Assembly (NCBI GenBank): GCA_043101845.1
Contig: JBICHN010000011.1
Location: forward strand, 1,860,001 to 1,924,000
Origin: JBICHN01 sp043101845
GTDB lineage: Bacteria > Planctomycetota > Phycisphaerae > Phycisphaerales > UBA5793
Direction of reading: 5' to 3'
Length of the DNA stretch: 64,000 nt
Shown here: positions 9,572 through 18,477 of the stretch, piece after piece
Numbering within the stretch: the stretch's first letter is position 1
How the letters are laid out: the number at the start of each line of letters is the position of its first letter
The notes under the pieces: model-generated
What the model was told of the DNA's origin: nothing
Seen by the model: the letters and a program-made list of their open reading frames with translations, nothing else
Databases searched by the model: none
Program-made: the position numbers and the translations under genes

Positions 9572-11374
9572 TCAGCGGCCAGCCTCCACGCCTCCGCTTA
9601 CCGTCACCTGGTTTCGCACTTCTTCCAGCCAGTCGCGTCGCCACGCCCCGAGCCCGAGGCCGAAGACGGCGGCGAGCCAGAGTGTTTCGGTCGATTCGAT
9701 GATGCCGTCTTCGATCGCTCGAGAGCCGGCGTCGACCAGCGCGCGCGTGACGAAATCAGCCCGAGCCGGCTCGTCGTCGGCCCCCTCCTGGGCGGCGCCA
9801 AGCCACCGGGCGAATTCGTCCGAGATCGAGCCGTCGTCCTCATAGATACGCGTCACGCCGACGAGTTGATCGCCGCGGCCCACCATGAACGCCGCGTTTC
9901 GAACGCCGACGGCGTCGAGCGACCGCAGAGGACCAACGCTGAGCCCTTCGGCCCGTGCAGCCCGATCGACCCTGGCCGGGTCGCCGGTCCGTCGGGCTTC
10001 TTCGAGCGCCGCCAGAACGATCTGACCGAAGAGCCGCGTCAGGAGTGAGGGACCACCCACCCGCTGAACGATCGGTACGCGGCCGAGGCTCTGCGCGATA
10101 ATCAACGCGGCCGCCACCGTTTCATCACTCGTCGTTCGGCCGGCGATGATCTCACACGCCGGATTCGCGACCGGCCGCGCCGGCGCCACGCCGACGAGTC
10201 GGGATGGATTCGTAACGCTCTCCGCGATCTCGTCGATCCCAAGCACCGGTGAAGTGGTCGCGATGACAGCGTCATCCGAGGCGAAGGCGCTGATCGCCCG
10301 AAGCGCGGCGAGTTGCTCCTGCCGCGAATCCCCCGCCGCCTCGATGAAGAACTCGGCGTCGCTGCTCGTGGTTTCGAATCCGAGTCGTTCGACCGTGTGC
10401 CGGCGGCCCAGTCGTTCGGCGATCTGATCGGCGATCGGTCCCTCACCGAAAACACCCACGCGATCCGTCGCTGACGGCTCGACGCCAATCTTCTTGAGTT
10501 CCGATCGCGCTGTGCCGCCTCGTGCGAAGAACCCCGACAACATGCCCCGGCTCTCAGCCGTTGAGCGGAGTTCGATAAGGAATCGTCGCTCCGCTTCGAG
10601 TCCCGCATCCAATCCTTCAGCGAGTCCGATCCGAACGGCGTCGAGGACACGGCGCGCTGCGGGCAGACGACGCACCGGCCGCGTATCAATGACCGCGATG
10701 CGTTCGAGAGCGCCGAGCACTTCCTCGCCGCGATCCTGAATCGTGCGTGGCCGATTTGATTTCGGGTCGTCGAGTACGAGTTTGAGCGCAAACTCGCGAA
10801 GCCGATCAGCAGGAGCAAGCGCGTCGACGAGGCCGAGGCGCGCCGCAGCGCGGTGACTGAACGGGCGGCCGGTCATGGTTCGACCGAGCGCCACTCCCGG
10901 GTCAATGACCGCGGCGAGACGCTGGGTTCCGCCCCAACCCGGCAGGATCCCAAGCCGCGCCTCCGGCAACCCGATCTCGTAGCCGCGGCTTGCGTCGGCT
11001 GCGACTCGATACCGGCACGCCAGGGCGATTTCAAGTCCACCCCCGAGCGCCGCGCCGTTGATGCATGCGACCGTCGGAAATGAGAATTGTTCGAGCCGAT
11101 TGAAGAGATTCTGTCCGCGGGCGAGATAGGCGTCGAGGCCGGCGTCGTCGAGACCGCCAATCTCCTTGAGGTCGGCCCCGGCGATGAACACACGATCCGA
11201 GCCCGATGTGAGGATGAGGCCGCTCGGCTCCCCGTCGCGCTCGATCGCGTCGAGCGCTGCGGTGATCTGATCGAGCAGGGCGGAATCGAGAACGACGACC
11301 GACTTGTCCGGTTGATCAATGCACAGCGTCACGACACCATCGGAATCTCGTTCGTATCGCAACGCCGCGTCCAT
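9572..11374 (-). CDS. FadJ-like fusion: enoyl-CoA hydratase plus degenerate 3-hydroxyacyl-CoA dehydrogenase
   Basis: About 600 aa, shorter than the usual 700-730. The N-terminal crotonase domain looks active, with the oxyanion segment IAGADLK at 65-70, Glu115 in LGGGLEIALA and Glu138 in GLPEARLG. The C-terminal half aligns with the hydroxyacyl-CoA dehydrogenase domains but is degraded. The dinucleotide loop is GEGPIA rather than GxGxxG. The catalytic H-F-F-N-P segment reads VGVAPARP at 394-401, so the histidine is missing. I infer that it hydrates enoyl-CoA but cannot oxidise the product. The intact stand-alone dehydrogenase at 19465-20334 could supply that step. Start ATG 11374; the ribosome site is weak. 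Confidence 0.8.
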   Translation of the reverse strand: MDAALRYERDSDGVVTLCIDQPDKSVVVLDSALLDQITAALDAIERDGEPSGLILTSGSDRVFIAGADLKEIGGLDDAGLDAYLARGQNLFNRLEQFSFPTVACINGAALGGGLEIALACRYRVAADASRGYEIGLPEARLGILPGWGGTQRLAAVIDPGVALGRTMTGRPFSHRAAARLGLVDALAPADRLREFALKLVLDDPKSNRPRTIQDRGEEVLGALERIAVIDTRPVRRLPAARRVLDAVRIGLAEGLDAGLEAERRFLIELRSTAESRGMLSGFFARGGTARSELKKIGVEPSATDRVGVFGEGPIADQIAERLGRRHTVERLGFETTSSDAEFFIEAAGDSRQEQLAALRAISAFASDDAVIATTSPVLGIDEIAESVTNPSRLVGVAPARPVANPACEIIAGRTTSDETVAAALIIAQSLGRVPIVQRVGGPSLLTRLFGQIVLAALEEARRTGDPARVDRAARAEGLSVGPLRSLDAVGVRNAAFMVGRGDQLVGVTRIYEDDGSISDEFARWLGAAQEGADDEPARADFVTRALVDAGSRAIEDGIIESTETLWLAAVFGLGLGAWRRDWLEEVRNQVTVSGGVEAGR

Positions 11375-11572
11375 CGTGGATCCGGATTCTCGCAGTTCGG
11401 GTTCAGCCGGCCGTTTCGCTTCGGTCCGGCCTGAAGAGGCCGAGGTTCCACGCGTCGGTTCGCCGTGGAATGGCTGCCGCAATGATACCACAACCGTCGG
11501 AACCGCCGGGTCCGGTACAGCCCCCAAACGAATGGTGAATATCTCGTTGAGCGAGACGGCTTTGTGCGGTCT

Positions 11573-12328
11573 TCAGCCAAACAACTTGGCGATCCGGCTT
11601 TGCGCCTCGGCCCCGCGGGCGACCTCGGCCGAAAGACGCGCGCCCTTGTCCAGAAGATCGTCATTGAGCGATCCGTCGAGTTCGTTCAGCCATGCCTTGG
11701 TCGTCGCCATGGCGTGTGGACCACCCTTCGCGAGCGACCGGGCAAGCGCGAGCGTTTCGGATTCGAGTTCGTCGCGGTCATAGAGATGGGTCGCGAGGCC
11801 GAGTTCGTGTCCACGGGCGCCGGAGATAACACCCCCGGACAACAGAAGTTGACGCGCGCGTCCGGCGCCGATCTTTCGAATGAGCCAGGGGGCGACCACC
11901 GCCGGACAGACCCCCAGGTCGACTTCGGGATAGCCAAGCTTCGCTTCCGAGTGCGTCAGGCTGAAATCACAGACACACATGAGGCCGCACCCCCCACCGA
12001 TCGCGGCGCCTTGCACCCGCGCGATCGCGGGCTGGCGCAACCGGCGAAGTTGACGCGCGACGCGGCTGATGGCGTGGAGCAGATTGCCCAGTCGATCCGG
12101 CTCTGAACGCACGGACTTGAGATCCATCCCGGCGCAGAACGCCTTCCCGACCCCACCCAGAATCACGACTCTGGATGCGGGGTCGGCGCCGACGAGCCCG
12201 ATGCTTTCCTCCAACCCGGAGAGGAGCTCCGCATTGAGCGCGTTTCTCGCGTCGGGTCGATTGAGCAGGAGTTCAACCACGGCGCCGTCGTCGTGTCGAC
12301 GAATCTCAACCAGTTCATTTTCATACAT
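11573..12328 (-). CDS. Enoyl-CoA hydratase/isomerase family, methylglutaconyl-CoA hydratase-like
   Basis: A 251-aa crotonase-fold protein. It has CAGMDLKS, the oxyanion loop QGAAIGGGCGLM and Glu135 in LGYPEVDLGVCPAVVAP. Having GGGCGL in place of GGGLE, while keeping the later Glu, is typical of methylglutaconyl-CoA hydratases (LiuC/AUH) of leucine breakdown. That fits the nearby leucine-dehydrogenase and 2-oxoacid dehydrogenase genes. Start ATG 12328; upstream residues are not conserved. The gene lies 44 bp downstream of its paralog on the same strand. Confidence 0.78.
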   Translation of the reverse strand: MYENELVEIRRHDDGAVVELLLNRPDARNALNAELLSGLEESIGLVGADPASRVVILGGVGKAFCAGMDLKSVRSEPDRLGNLLHAISRVARQLRRLRQPAIARVQGAAIGGGCGLMCVCDFSLTHSEAKLGYPEVDLGVCPAVVAPWLIRKIGAGRARQLLLSGGVISGARGHELGLATHLYDRDELESETLALARSLAKGGPHAMATTKAWLNELDGSLNDDLLDKGARLSAEVARGAEAQSRIAKLFG

Positions 12329-12372
12329 GGCTCCGCATTCTACCGGTGCGGGGCCGGGCTCATGAGATGACC

Positions 12373-13146
12373 TCACGACTTACGGTCGCGCCCCCAGACC
12401 GCTCGAAGGTACTCGATGGCCTCATGGCCCTCGCAGAGCGCGGCCGACGCCTGCGCTGTCGCTGCGAACGCCGTATCGGTCGCCGAGCCATCGAGTTCGT
12501 TCAACCATCTCTTGGTCACTCGAAGCGCCCGGGGCCCCTTCTCCAGCAAGGCGACGGCGAGATCGTCCGTTTCCGATCGGAGTGTGTCGGCGTCACCGGC
12601 GAGTCGCCATACGAGTCCAATCGATTTCGCTTCGGCGGCGGAGATGAGATGACCTCCGAGCAGGAGCGACCGCGCCTCGCCATCGCCGATCGATGCGCGC
12701 AGCGACGGCAACGAGACCACCGGAGACACTCCGATCCGATGCACCGGATAGCCGAACCTCGCGTCCTTCGTGGCGATCACGAAATCCGCGCCGCCGAGGA
12801 GCGCGCACCCGCCCGCGATCGCGGCGCCCTGAACGGACGCCACCACGATCTGCGGCAGCCGTCGATAGCGACGCACCGTTTCACTGAGGAGTTCGATGTA
12901 GCGCCGCATTAGACCCGGGTCTTCGAGCGCCGAATCGAGATCGAACCCGGCGCAGAAGGTGTCTCCAACACCCGAGAGAACAACCACGCGGGCGCTTTGG
13001 TCGTTAGTCAGCGCCGTTGCGATCTCATTCAGGCGGTGGAAAATGGACTCGTTGAGCGCATTTCGACGCTCGGGACGATTGAGGCGAATGGAGACGACGG
13101 GACCGTCATTCCCGTGACGCTCGAGGAGGACCGCTTCAGATTTCAT
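12373..13146 (-). CDS. Crotonase-family protein lacking the usual catalytic glutamates
   Basis: A 257-aa paralog of the preceding hydratase with the same NRPERRNALN start and CAGFDLDS substrate loop. The first catalytic glutamate site reads IAGGCALLG. At the second, GYPVHRIGVSP has Val135 where the paralog has Glu135. Hydratase activity is therefore doubtful; isomerase, thioesterase or decarboxylase chemistry within the crotonase superfamily, or a structural role, are alternatives. Start ATG 13146. It appears co-transcribed with the 11573-12328 gene. Confidence 0.72.
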   Translation of the reverse strand: MKSEAVLLERHGNDGPVVSIRLNRPERRNALNESIFHRLNEIATALTNDQSARVVVLSGVGDTFCAGFDLDSALEDPGLMRRYIELLSETVRRYRRLPQIVVASVQGAAIAGGCALLGGADFVIATKDARFGYPVHRIGVSPVVSLPSLRASIGDGEARSLLLGGHLISAAEAKSIGLVWRLAGDADTLRSETDDLAVALLEKGPRALRVTKRWLNELDGSATDTAFAATAQASAALCEGHEAIEYLRAVWGRDRKS

Positions 13147-13182
13147 TGAAGAAGAGTAGACGGCCGACTCGAGTTCGATCGA

Positions 13183-14166
13183 CTAGGCCGCATCGCGATC
13201 GGTCGCGTCGTTCGCTTCACCCGCCGACCCGGGGCCGAAGTAGAAGCCCTTCGGCCCCACGGAAGATTCGTCTCCGCTTTCGACGGGCGCCGCAATACTC
13301 GATTCGGTCGCCGTCGATTCCTCCTCATCGCCGCCGTACCCCACTTTGAAACCGGTGCCCACGGCCAGGATGATCCAGAGCACATCCCAGGGACCGATGC
13401 TGAACAGGAAGGCAAGCACGCTCACCCAGGTGAAGTACCGCGCGGACGAACCGAGATCCCGCTGCTTTACGAGGGCGCGGAGTTCTCCCTGCTCGGTCGT
13501 CGAAGCGTCATTCCAGCGGGTAAGCGCCTCGTACCAGATCTCCGGCGGATACCCATGGGTGACAAACGCGAGTTCATACTCCTCGATCGGGTCGGGCCAG
13601 TCGATCGTTTCGCCGCGCTGTTCGCGTTCGGTCACGATGAAGTCGGCGAGAAAGGCGACCATGTAGGTGCGACTGATGATTCCGGGAGCGGTCTTCGCCT
13701 GGTCCTGTACTTCGACCGTCAGCGCGTCCCAGCGGCGCATCGCTTCATTCCAGATCGTCTCGGGATAGTCCTGTGCGATGGTCCATTCGGCGTCGAGCGC
13801 CTCGCTCTCCTCGCCTCCAATCGGTGGGAGCGGTCGGCCGGCTTCGACATACTCGAGAATGATGTCGTCAGCGATATAGGAGATGCTGAGGTCGTCGTCG
13901 TTGAGATAGTCGTGCGTGTCGAGAACGCCGGCAGCATATTTTCCGGCGGCGATACAGAGCACTGCGGCGAAGGCGCCCGCGAAGCCAGCGGATAAACGCG
14001 GCGGATCGTCGCCGGCGACGGCGCGAACGCCGATTCCGGCGAGCGCCCCGACGAGCCATGCGATCCAACCGATCTCGTAGTGAAAGTAGTGCGAGACGGC
14101 CGCCCAGATCGCCGCTCCAACGAGACCGCCCGTCAATCCACCCAGCAGGTATTTGATCGGCTTCAA
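13183..14166 (-). CDS. Membrane protein with two copies of a YIADDI...IWxEAxxRW repeat
   Basis: A 327-aa protein of unknown function. Three hydrophobic segments fall at about residues 5-80. A hydrophilic region follows with two related units of roughly 50 aa (residues 97-148 and 172-220), each opening with [YF][IL]AD.I..E and closing with YP..IW.EA..RW. A last hydrophobic pair lies at about 243-275 (FSIGPWDVLWIILAVGTGFKVG), then an acidic tail. The only reasonable start is a TTG at 14166 with a G-rich stretch upstream. A related, shorter protein lies at 17579-18250, and the two bracket a pair of secreted proteases. Function unknown. Confidence 0.7.
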   Translation of the reverse strand: MKPIKYLLGGLTGGLVGAAIWAAVSHYFHYEIGWIAWLVGALAGIGVRAVAGDDPPRLSAGFAGAFAAVLCIAAGKYAAGVLDTHDYLNDDDLSISYIADDIILEYVEAGRPLPPIGGEESEALDAEWTIAQDYPETIWNEAMRRWDALTVEVQDQAKTAPGIISRTYMVAFLADFIVTEREQRGETIDWPDPIEEYELAFVTHGYPPEIWYEALTRWNDASTTEQGELRALVKQRDLGSSARYFTWVSVLAFLFSIGPWDVLWIILAVGTGFKVGYGGDEEESTATESSIAAPVESGDESSVGPKGFYFGPGSAGEANDATDRDAA

Positions 14167-14453
14167 CGCCAGCCCCCGGTTCTCGTCGCCCGACGCCGCT
14201 CCTGCGACGCCATCGGGCTAGTCGGCCCACTCATGACCAGGGTTGACCGAGGAACGACGAAACCGCTCATTCCGAGCGCCCGGAACAGGTCCAGACCGAA
14301 CCGATTCCGCGCCAAAGATCATCAATTCTCCGCTTCTCTGCCGATTTGGGGGGTTCCGGGTTCGTGAAGATTCGCTAATATGCGGCCGTCCGGCGGACGG
14401 ATGGACCCGCCGGGCGGTGTGGCGTCGTGGGCCTCTCTTGACAAGGAACCGTC

Positions 14454-15926
14454 GTGGATTTTCGAAGCTTGCGGCTTCATCGCGGTGAGACCACTTCTCG
14501 ACCGGCATTCCTTCTTGCATCTATCTCCCTGCTGATCATCCTTTTAGGACCAGTCGGACCCGCGGCGGCACAACTGGCGCCCTGGCCGGCGCGCGATGTC
14601 GACTATCCAATCGACTCCGGTTGGCGTTCCCATCCGTCGTCCGGAGGGGAGCAGGTCATCTGGTCAACGATCGTCGCGACTTCCGATTCGAGCTGGCTTC
14701 GGCTCTTCTTCGATGATCTCGTCCTCGGAACTGACCCGGAGACCTTCGAAGGGGCTCGTCTTCGAATGACCTCGATGGATGACGGCGCGAGCCAGACGCT
14801 GAACGCCATCACCGCGTCGCAGTGGCAATCGACCAGCGCCTACTTCAACGGCGACACCGTCGTCATGGAGCTTCTCGCCCCGGCCAACGGCGGTCGAAGC
14901 CGGGTCAAGCTTGACCGCGTTCGCGCTGGACTTCTCTTCGACGGGCGAGACACGATCTGCGGCGACCGCGACGATCGCGTGCTCTCCAGCGATCCTCGCA
15001 TCGGCCGGGGAGAAAGTGGTTGCTCCCATTGGATCGTGGAAGACGCCCACCGGTGTCTTATCTCCGCGGGCCATTGCGGATACGCGTTCACCGTCATCGA
15101 ATTCAATGTGCCGCTCTCCGATCAGTTCGGCAACATCCGTCATCCGGCGCCGAAGGACCAGTACGCCGTCGACCCGGAGAGCGTGCAGTCGTACTACTAC
15201 CTGCTCGGAGATGACTGGGGGTATTTCGGCCTCTTTCCGAACACGGAGACCGGTCTCACCGCCTATCAGGCTCAGGACAGCGCGTTCAAGCTCACCGCTC
15301 CGCCCGATGGTCCGAACCCGGAAATCCGTCTCACGGGATATGGAATGGTGAGTGACCCGGTCGACCCGACCTGGAACCGAGCTCAGAAGACGCATCTTGG
15401 CGAGCTCGTCAATGTCAAGGGAACGATTCTCGAATACACCGCCGACACGACGACGGGTAACTCGGGCTCGCCGGTGATCGATGAGGCGAGTGGCCACGCG
15501 ATCGGCGTGCATACGAACGGTGGGTGCACCCGGACTGGCGGCGCGAACGGTGGCACGGCCGTGACGCATCCCGGCTTGCAGGACGCGATGACGCGACCTC
15601 TCGGGCTTTGCGGACCATATGACCTCGATGTGAGTCCGATCATCGCCGGGCAGCTCTGTCAGATGCGGGCGGTTGGTGTGGAGCCCGGCAGCGTGGTGAC
15701 TTTCTACTACACGACCGACGGGCCGGGGAAGACTTCGGCGCCGGAGTTCGGCGTCGATCTGGGATTGCTCGATCCGGTCTGCCTGGGCCAGGCGCTGACG
15801 AATCGAGCCGGAATCGCGTCACTGACCCAGCGGATCTCCACGAATGCGGCCAGGCGACGGATCTGGCTCCAGGGCGTGACGGTGGGCCGAGCGTCCAAGG
15901 TGGTCGAAGCGGTCGTCAATTTCTGA
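14454..15926 (+). CDS. Secreted trypsin-like serine protease with N-terminal beta domain and shared C-terminal domain
   Basis: A 490-aa protein. The start is the GTG at 14454, with AAGGA 8 nt upstream. A signal peptide ends near PAAA-Q40. Residues 47-160 form a conserved N-terminal region, then the chymotrypsin-fold domain follows with CLISAGHC (His207), GDDWGYFG (Asp254 probable) and TGNSGSPV (Ser337). From about residue 395 comes a roughly 90-aa C-terminal domain also found in four other secreted proteins of this window. The paralog at 16075-17493 has the same layout. It probably acts outside the cytoplasm; substrates are unknown. It is divergent from the membrane-protein gene at 13183-14166. 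Confidence 0.85.
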   Translation: MDFRSLRLHRGETTSRPAFLLASISLLIILLGPVGPAAAQLAPWPARDVDYPIDSGWRSHPSSGGEQVIWSTIVATSDSSWLRLFFDDLVLGTDPETFEGARLRMTSMDDGASQTLNAITASQWQSTSAYFNGDTVVMELLAPANGGRSRVKLDRVRAGLLFDGRDTICGDRDDRVLSSDPRIGRGESGCSHWIVEDAHRCLISAGHCGYAFTVIEFNVPLSDQFGNIRHPAPKDQYAVDPESVQSYYYLLGDDWGYFGLFPNTETGLTAYQAQDSAFKLTAPPDGPNPEIRLTGYGMVSDPVDPTWNRAQKTHLGELVNVKGTILEYTADTTTGNSGSPVIDEASGHAIGVHTNGGCTRTGGANGGTAVTHPGLQDAMTRPLGLCGPYDLDVSPIIAGQLCQMRAVGVEPGSVVTFYYTTDGPGKTSAPEFGVDLGLLDPVCLGQALTNRAGIASLTQRISTNAARRRIWLQGVTVGRASKVVEAVVNF

Positions 15927-16074
15927 CGATCTGGCGCGAATACCCAAGGAATTCCACTGGTTAATGGTTCCGGCGGCAGCCCGCTTCCGGTAGGCTGGTA
16001 TCGATTCGACCGGGGGCGCATTCGCCGTCGGAAGGTCCATTCTCAATCGCTGCACTCCACGGAGACTCAGGACG

Positions 16075-17493
16075 ATGTTGACGCCTCGCCTCGGAATGTC
16101 CGCCGCCGCGATGGTGGCGTGTGTCACACTCACCACGCCGGTCTCGGCCGAACCGGAGCCCTACCGCGAGGTGGAGTTCACTCTTGACTCGGGAGCCGTC
16201 GCGAACTTCGGCCACGAGCCGCGTGTCGTCTGGACCGGTCTCGTCGAAGCGCCGGACTCGCACTGGGTCCGCGTCTTCTTCGATGTCGCCGATCTGGCCG
16301 TCGATCCGGAGACTGGAGAGTCCGCCGTCCTTCGCGTGACCTCACTGTGGGATGGCGCCCGCCAGCATCTCGACGCGCTCAACATGAATCGCTGGCAGGA
16401 CACCACCGCGTACTTCAACGGCGACTCGGTCGTGCTCGAACTCATCGCCCCGCCGAACGGCCTCGAGAGCCGGGTGTCCGTCGGCCTCGTTCACGCCGGT
16501 ATTCCGGTCGGGATTCCGGAGTCGATCTGCGGCGCCACGGATGACCGAATTCCGTCAAGTGATCCGCGGGTCGGCCGTAGCGTGGACGGCTGCACCCACT
16601 GGCTCGTTCACGATCAGCATCACTGCATCATTTCGGCGGGACACTGCAGCGGCACCTTCACGGTCATCGAGTTCAACTATCCGCTTTCCGACCCGAACGG
16701 CAACGCGGTTCGTGCGGACCCGGAAGATCAGTATCCGGTCGATCGCGGCTCCATTCACGCCGTGGGCGGTGGAATTGGAAACGACTGGGCGTATTACGGC
16801 CTGCATCCGAATTCGGAGACCGGCCTGACGGCGTGGCAGAAGCAGGACGCGGCGTTCGACCTCATGGAGCCGCCGGCGGTCAACGGACAGGACATTCGGA
16901 TTACGGGCAACGGCGTGACGAGCTGGCCCATTGATCCGACCTGGAACCGTGCACAGAAGACCCATGCGGGTCCCTACTACTCGTTCAGCGGGTCGACCCT
17001 TCGTTACCAGACGGACACGACCGGCGGCAACTCCGGCTCGCCGGTCATCCTCGAACCCGATGATGTCGCCATCGGCGTGCATACCCACGCCGGCTGCGAC
17101 TCCGGCGGTGGCGCGAACCACGGCACCGGGTTCAACAACTTCTCGTGGCAGAATGCGATGGATTCGCCGCGCGGCATCTGCAGCCAGTTCAACTTGAACG
17201 GCGCCGTGCTTATCGCCGGACAGAACACGACGATCAGCGCTTCGGGCATTTCCGCGGGCGAGACCGTCTACTTCGTGTACAGCACCGGTGGACTCGGTGA
17301 GACCCCGGTCGACGCGCTCGGCATCACGCTCGGACTCCGGTCGCCGACGCTTGGCGGCTCAGCGGTCGCGGACAGCGGCGGTGTGGCGCAGATCAGTCCG
17401 TTTGTGCCCTCGTTCGCGCAGGGCTTCCGCGTGTGGATGCAGGCGGCCCATGTCGGTCGCACTTCCACGATCAATTCAACGGTCGTGCAGTAA
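16075..17493 (+). CDS. Secreted trypsin-like serine protease, tandem paralog
   Basis: A 472-aa protein with a signal peptide cleaved around VSA-E26. It keeps the whole architecture of the upstream copy: N-terminal domain, catalytic triad His190 (IISAGHC), Asp237 (GNDWAYYG) and Ser320 (GGNSGSPV), and the same C-terminal domain from about residue 375. The intergenic gap is 148 bp. The ATG at 16075 has GGAG 10 nt upstream. The two copies are clearly diverged, so this is an old tandem duplication in which both triads are retained. A strong terminator follows at 17524. Confidence 0.87.
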   Translation: MLTPRLGMSAAAMVACVTLTTPVSAEPEPYREVEFTLDSGAVANFGHEPRVVWTGLVEAPDSHWVRVFFDVADLAVDPETGESAVLRVTSLWDGARQHLDALNMNRWQDTTAYFNGDSVVLELIAPPNGLESRVSVGLVHAGIPVGIPESICGATDDRIPSSDPRVGRSVDGCTHWLVHDQHHCIISAGHCSGTFTVIEFNYPLSDPNGNAVRADPEDQYPVDRGSIHAVGGGIGNDWAYYGLHPNSETGLTAWQKQDAAFDLMEPPAVNGQDIRITGNGVTSWPIDPTWNRAQKTHAGPYYSFSGSTLRYQTDTTGGNSGSPVILEPDDVAIGVHTHAGCDSGGGANHGTGFNNFSWQNAMDSPRGICSQFNLNGAVLIAGQNTTISASGISAGETVYFVYSTGGLGETPVDALGITLGLRSPTLGGSAVADSGGVAQISPFVPSFAQGFRVWMQAAHVGRTSTINSTVVQ

Positions 17494-17523
17494 GCCGGCG
17501 ACGGGTTCACTCTCGAATAGAAA

Positions 17524-17560
17524 CAGCCGGGCGCCTGCAGGGCGCCCGGCTGTCGTTTTT
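17524..17560 (+). terminator. Rho-independent terminator after the protease pair
   Basis: Perfect 12-bp GC-rich arms at 17524-17535 and 17541-17552 with a 5-nt loop, then TCGTTTTT. On the minus strand the stem is followed by CTGTTTCTATTC, so it may also stop the convergent membrane-protein gene ending at 17579. Confidence 0.9.
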
Positions 17561-17578
17561 GAGTTAGGGAGGAGTCAA

Positions 17579-18250
17579 TCACTCGGCCGTCGATCCGCTG
17601 CCGAGCTTGAACGCCGTGGCGACGGCGAGGACGCCCCAGAGCAGGTCATAGAGACCGAAACTGTCCTTGAAGACCATGGACTTTATGTCTGAACTCACGC
17701 CGCTGAACATCGCGGCCATGAACGCGTCGATCTCCGCCGCGTACTCCTCGCGCTCCGACTCGGACATGCCCGCCCACCGTTCGGACGCGTCCCTCCAGAT
17801 GTCGGCGGGATAGTCGTCTTGTTCGTCCGCTTCTTCGTAGGACATACCCGCGGGCCAGTTCACTGGCTCTCCCGCGTCCTCGAGTTCCATGACGATGTCG
17901 TCGGCGATGTAGACAACGAAGTCTTCCTCATCCCATTCTGCCGTGAACGAAGTATCGGTCGCGTTCATTTCCTCGACGAACTCATCGAGGAGAAGGCTCA
18001 CCGCCGCGTACTTTCCGGCGAGCACGGCAAGCACTGCGATAATCGCAGCGGCGACGCCGTTTCGCTGTTCCGCCTCCCCGTCGGCGGCGGCGTACACGGC
18101 GAATCCGACCAGCCCGCCGATTCCCCACGCGAGGATTCCCCATTCGGTATCAGTCGCCAGGGTTACGCCAGCCCATATGGCGGCTCCGACCGCGCCCGCG
18201 GCCGTTCCGAATCCGATTACTTTCGCAAGACTCACGACGGCATTCTCCAT
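17579..18250 (-). CDS. Membrane protein, paralog of the 13183-14166 protein, one IWxEAxxRW-type repeat
   Basis: A 223-aa protein of unknown function. The N-terminal hydrophobic part (about residues 12-87, including AGKYAAVSLL) and the C-terminal DLLWGVLAVATAFKLGSG match the larger paralog. Between them is a single unit, residues 114-160, running from YIADDIVMELEDAG to YPADIWRDASERW. The ATG at 18250 is followed directly by the first hydrophobic helix. With the other paralog it encloses the two secreted proteases. The arrangement suggests, but does not show, a shared envelope function. Confidence 0.7.
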   Translation of the reverse strand: MENAVVSLAKVIGFGTAAGAVGAAIWAGVTLATDTEWGILAWGIGGLVGFAVYAAADGEAEQRNGVAAAIIAVLAVLAGKYAAVSLLLDEFVEEMNATDTSFTAEWDEEDFVVYIADDIVMELEDAGEPVNWPAGMSYEEADEQDDYPADIWRDASERWAGMSESEREEYAAEIDAFMAAMFSGVSSDIKSMVFKDSFGLYDLLWGVLAVATAFKLGSGSTAE

Positions 18251-18477
18251 CGATTCGGGGCGACGCACTTGAGCACGACCACCATGCGCCGCGCGCCGGG
18301 ACGGCCGCAATATACCGAAAGTCTTCGGGATATGTCACTCTCCCGGATAAGAAACCTGCGCGTCACTTCTGAGAAACCGGCGACCGGCGAATCCTGTTGC
18401 GATCGTCTCACGCCTCGTCATACTGGATGAGTTGGACCGCGCGAGGGTATCTTCGGTCCAACTGGAGGATGAGGCCC

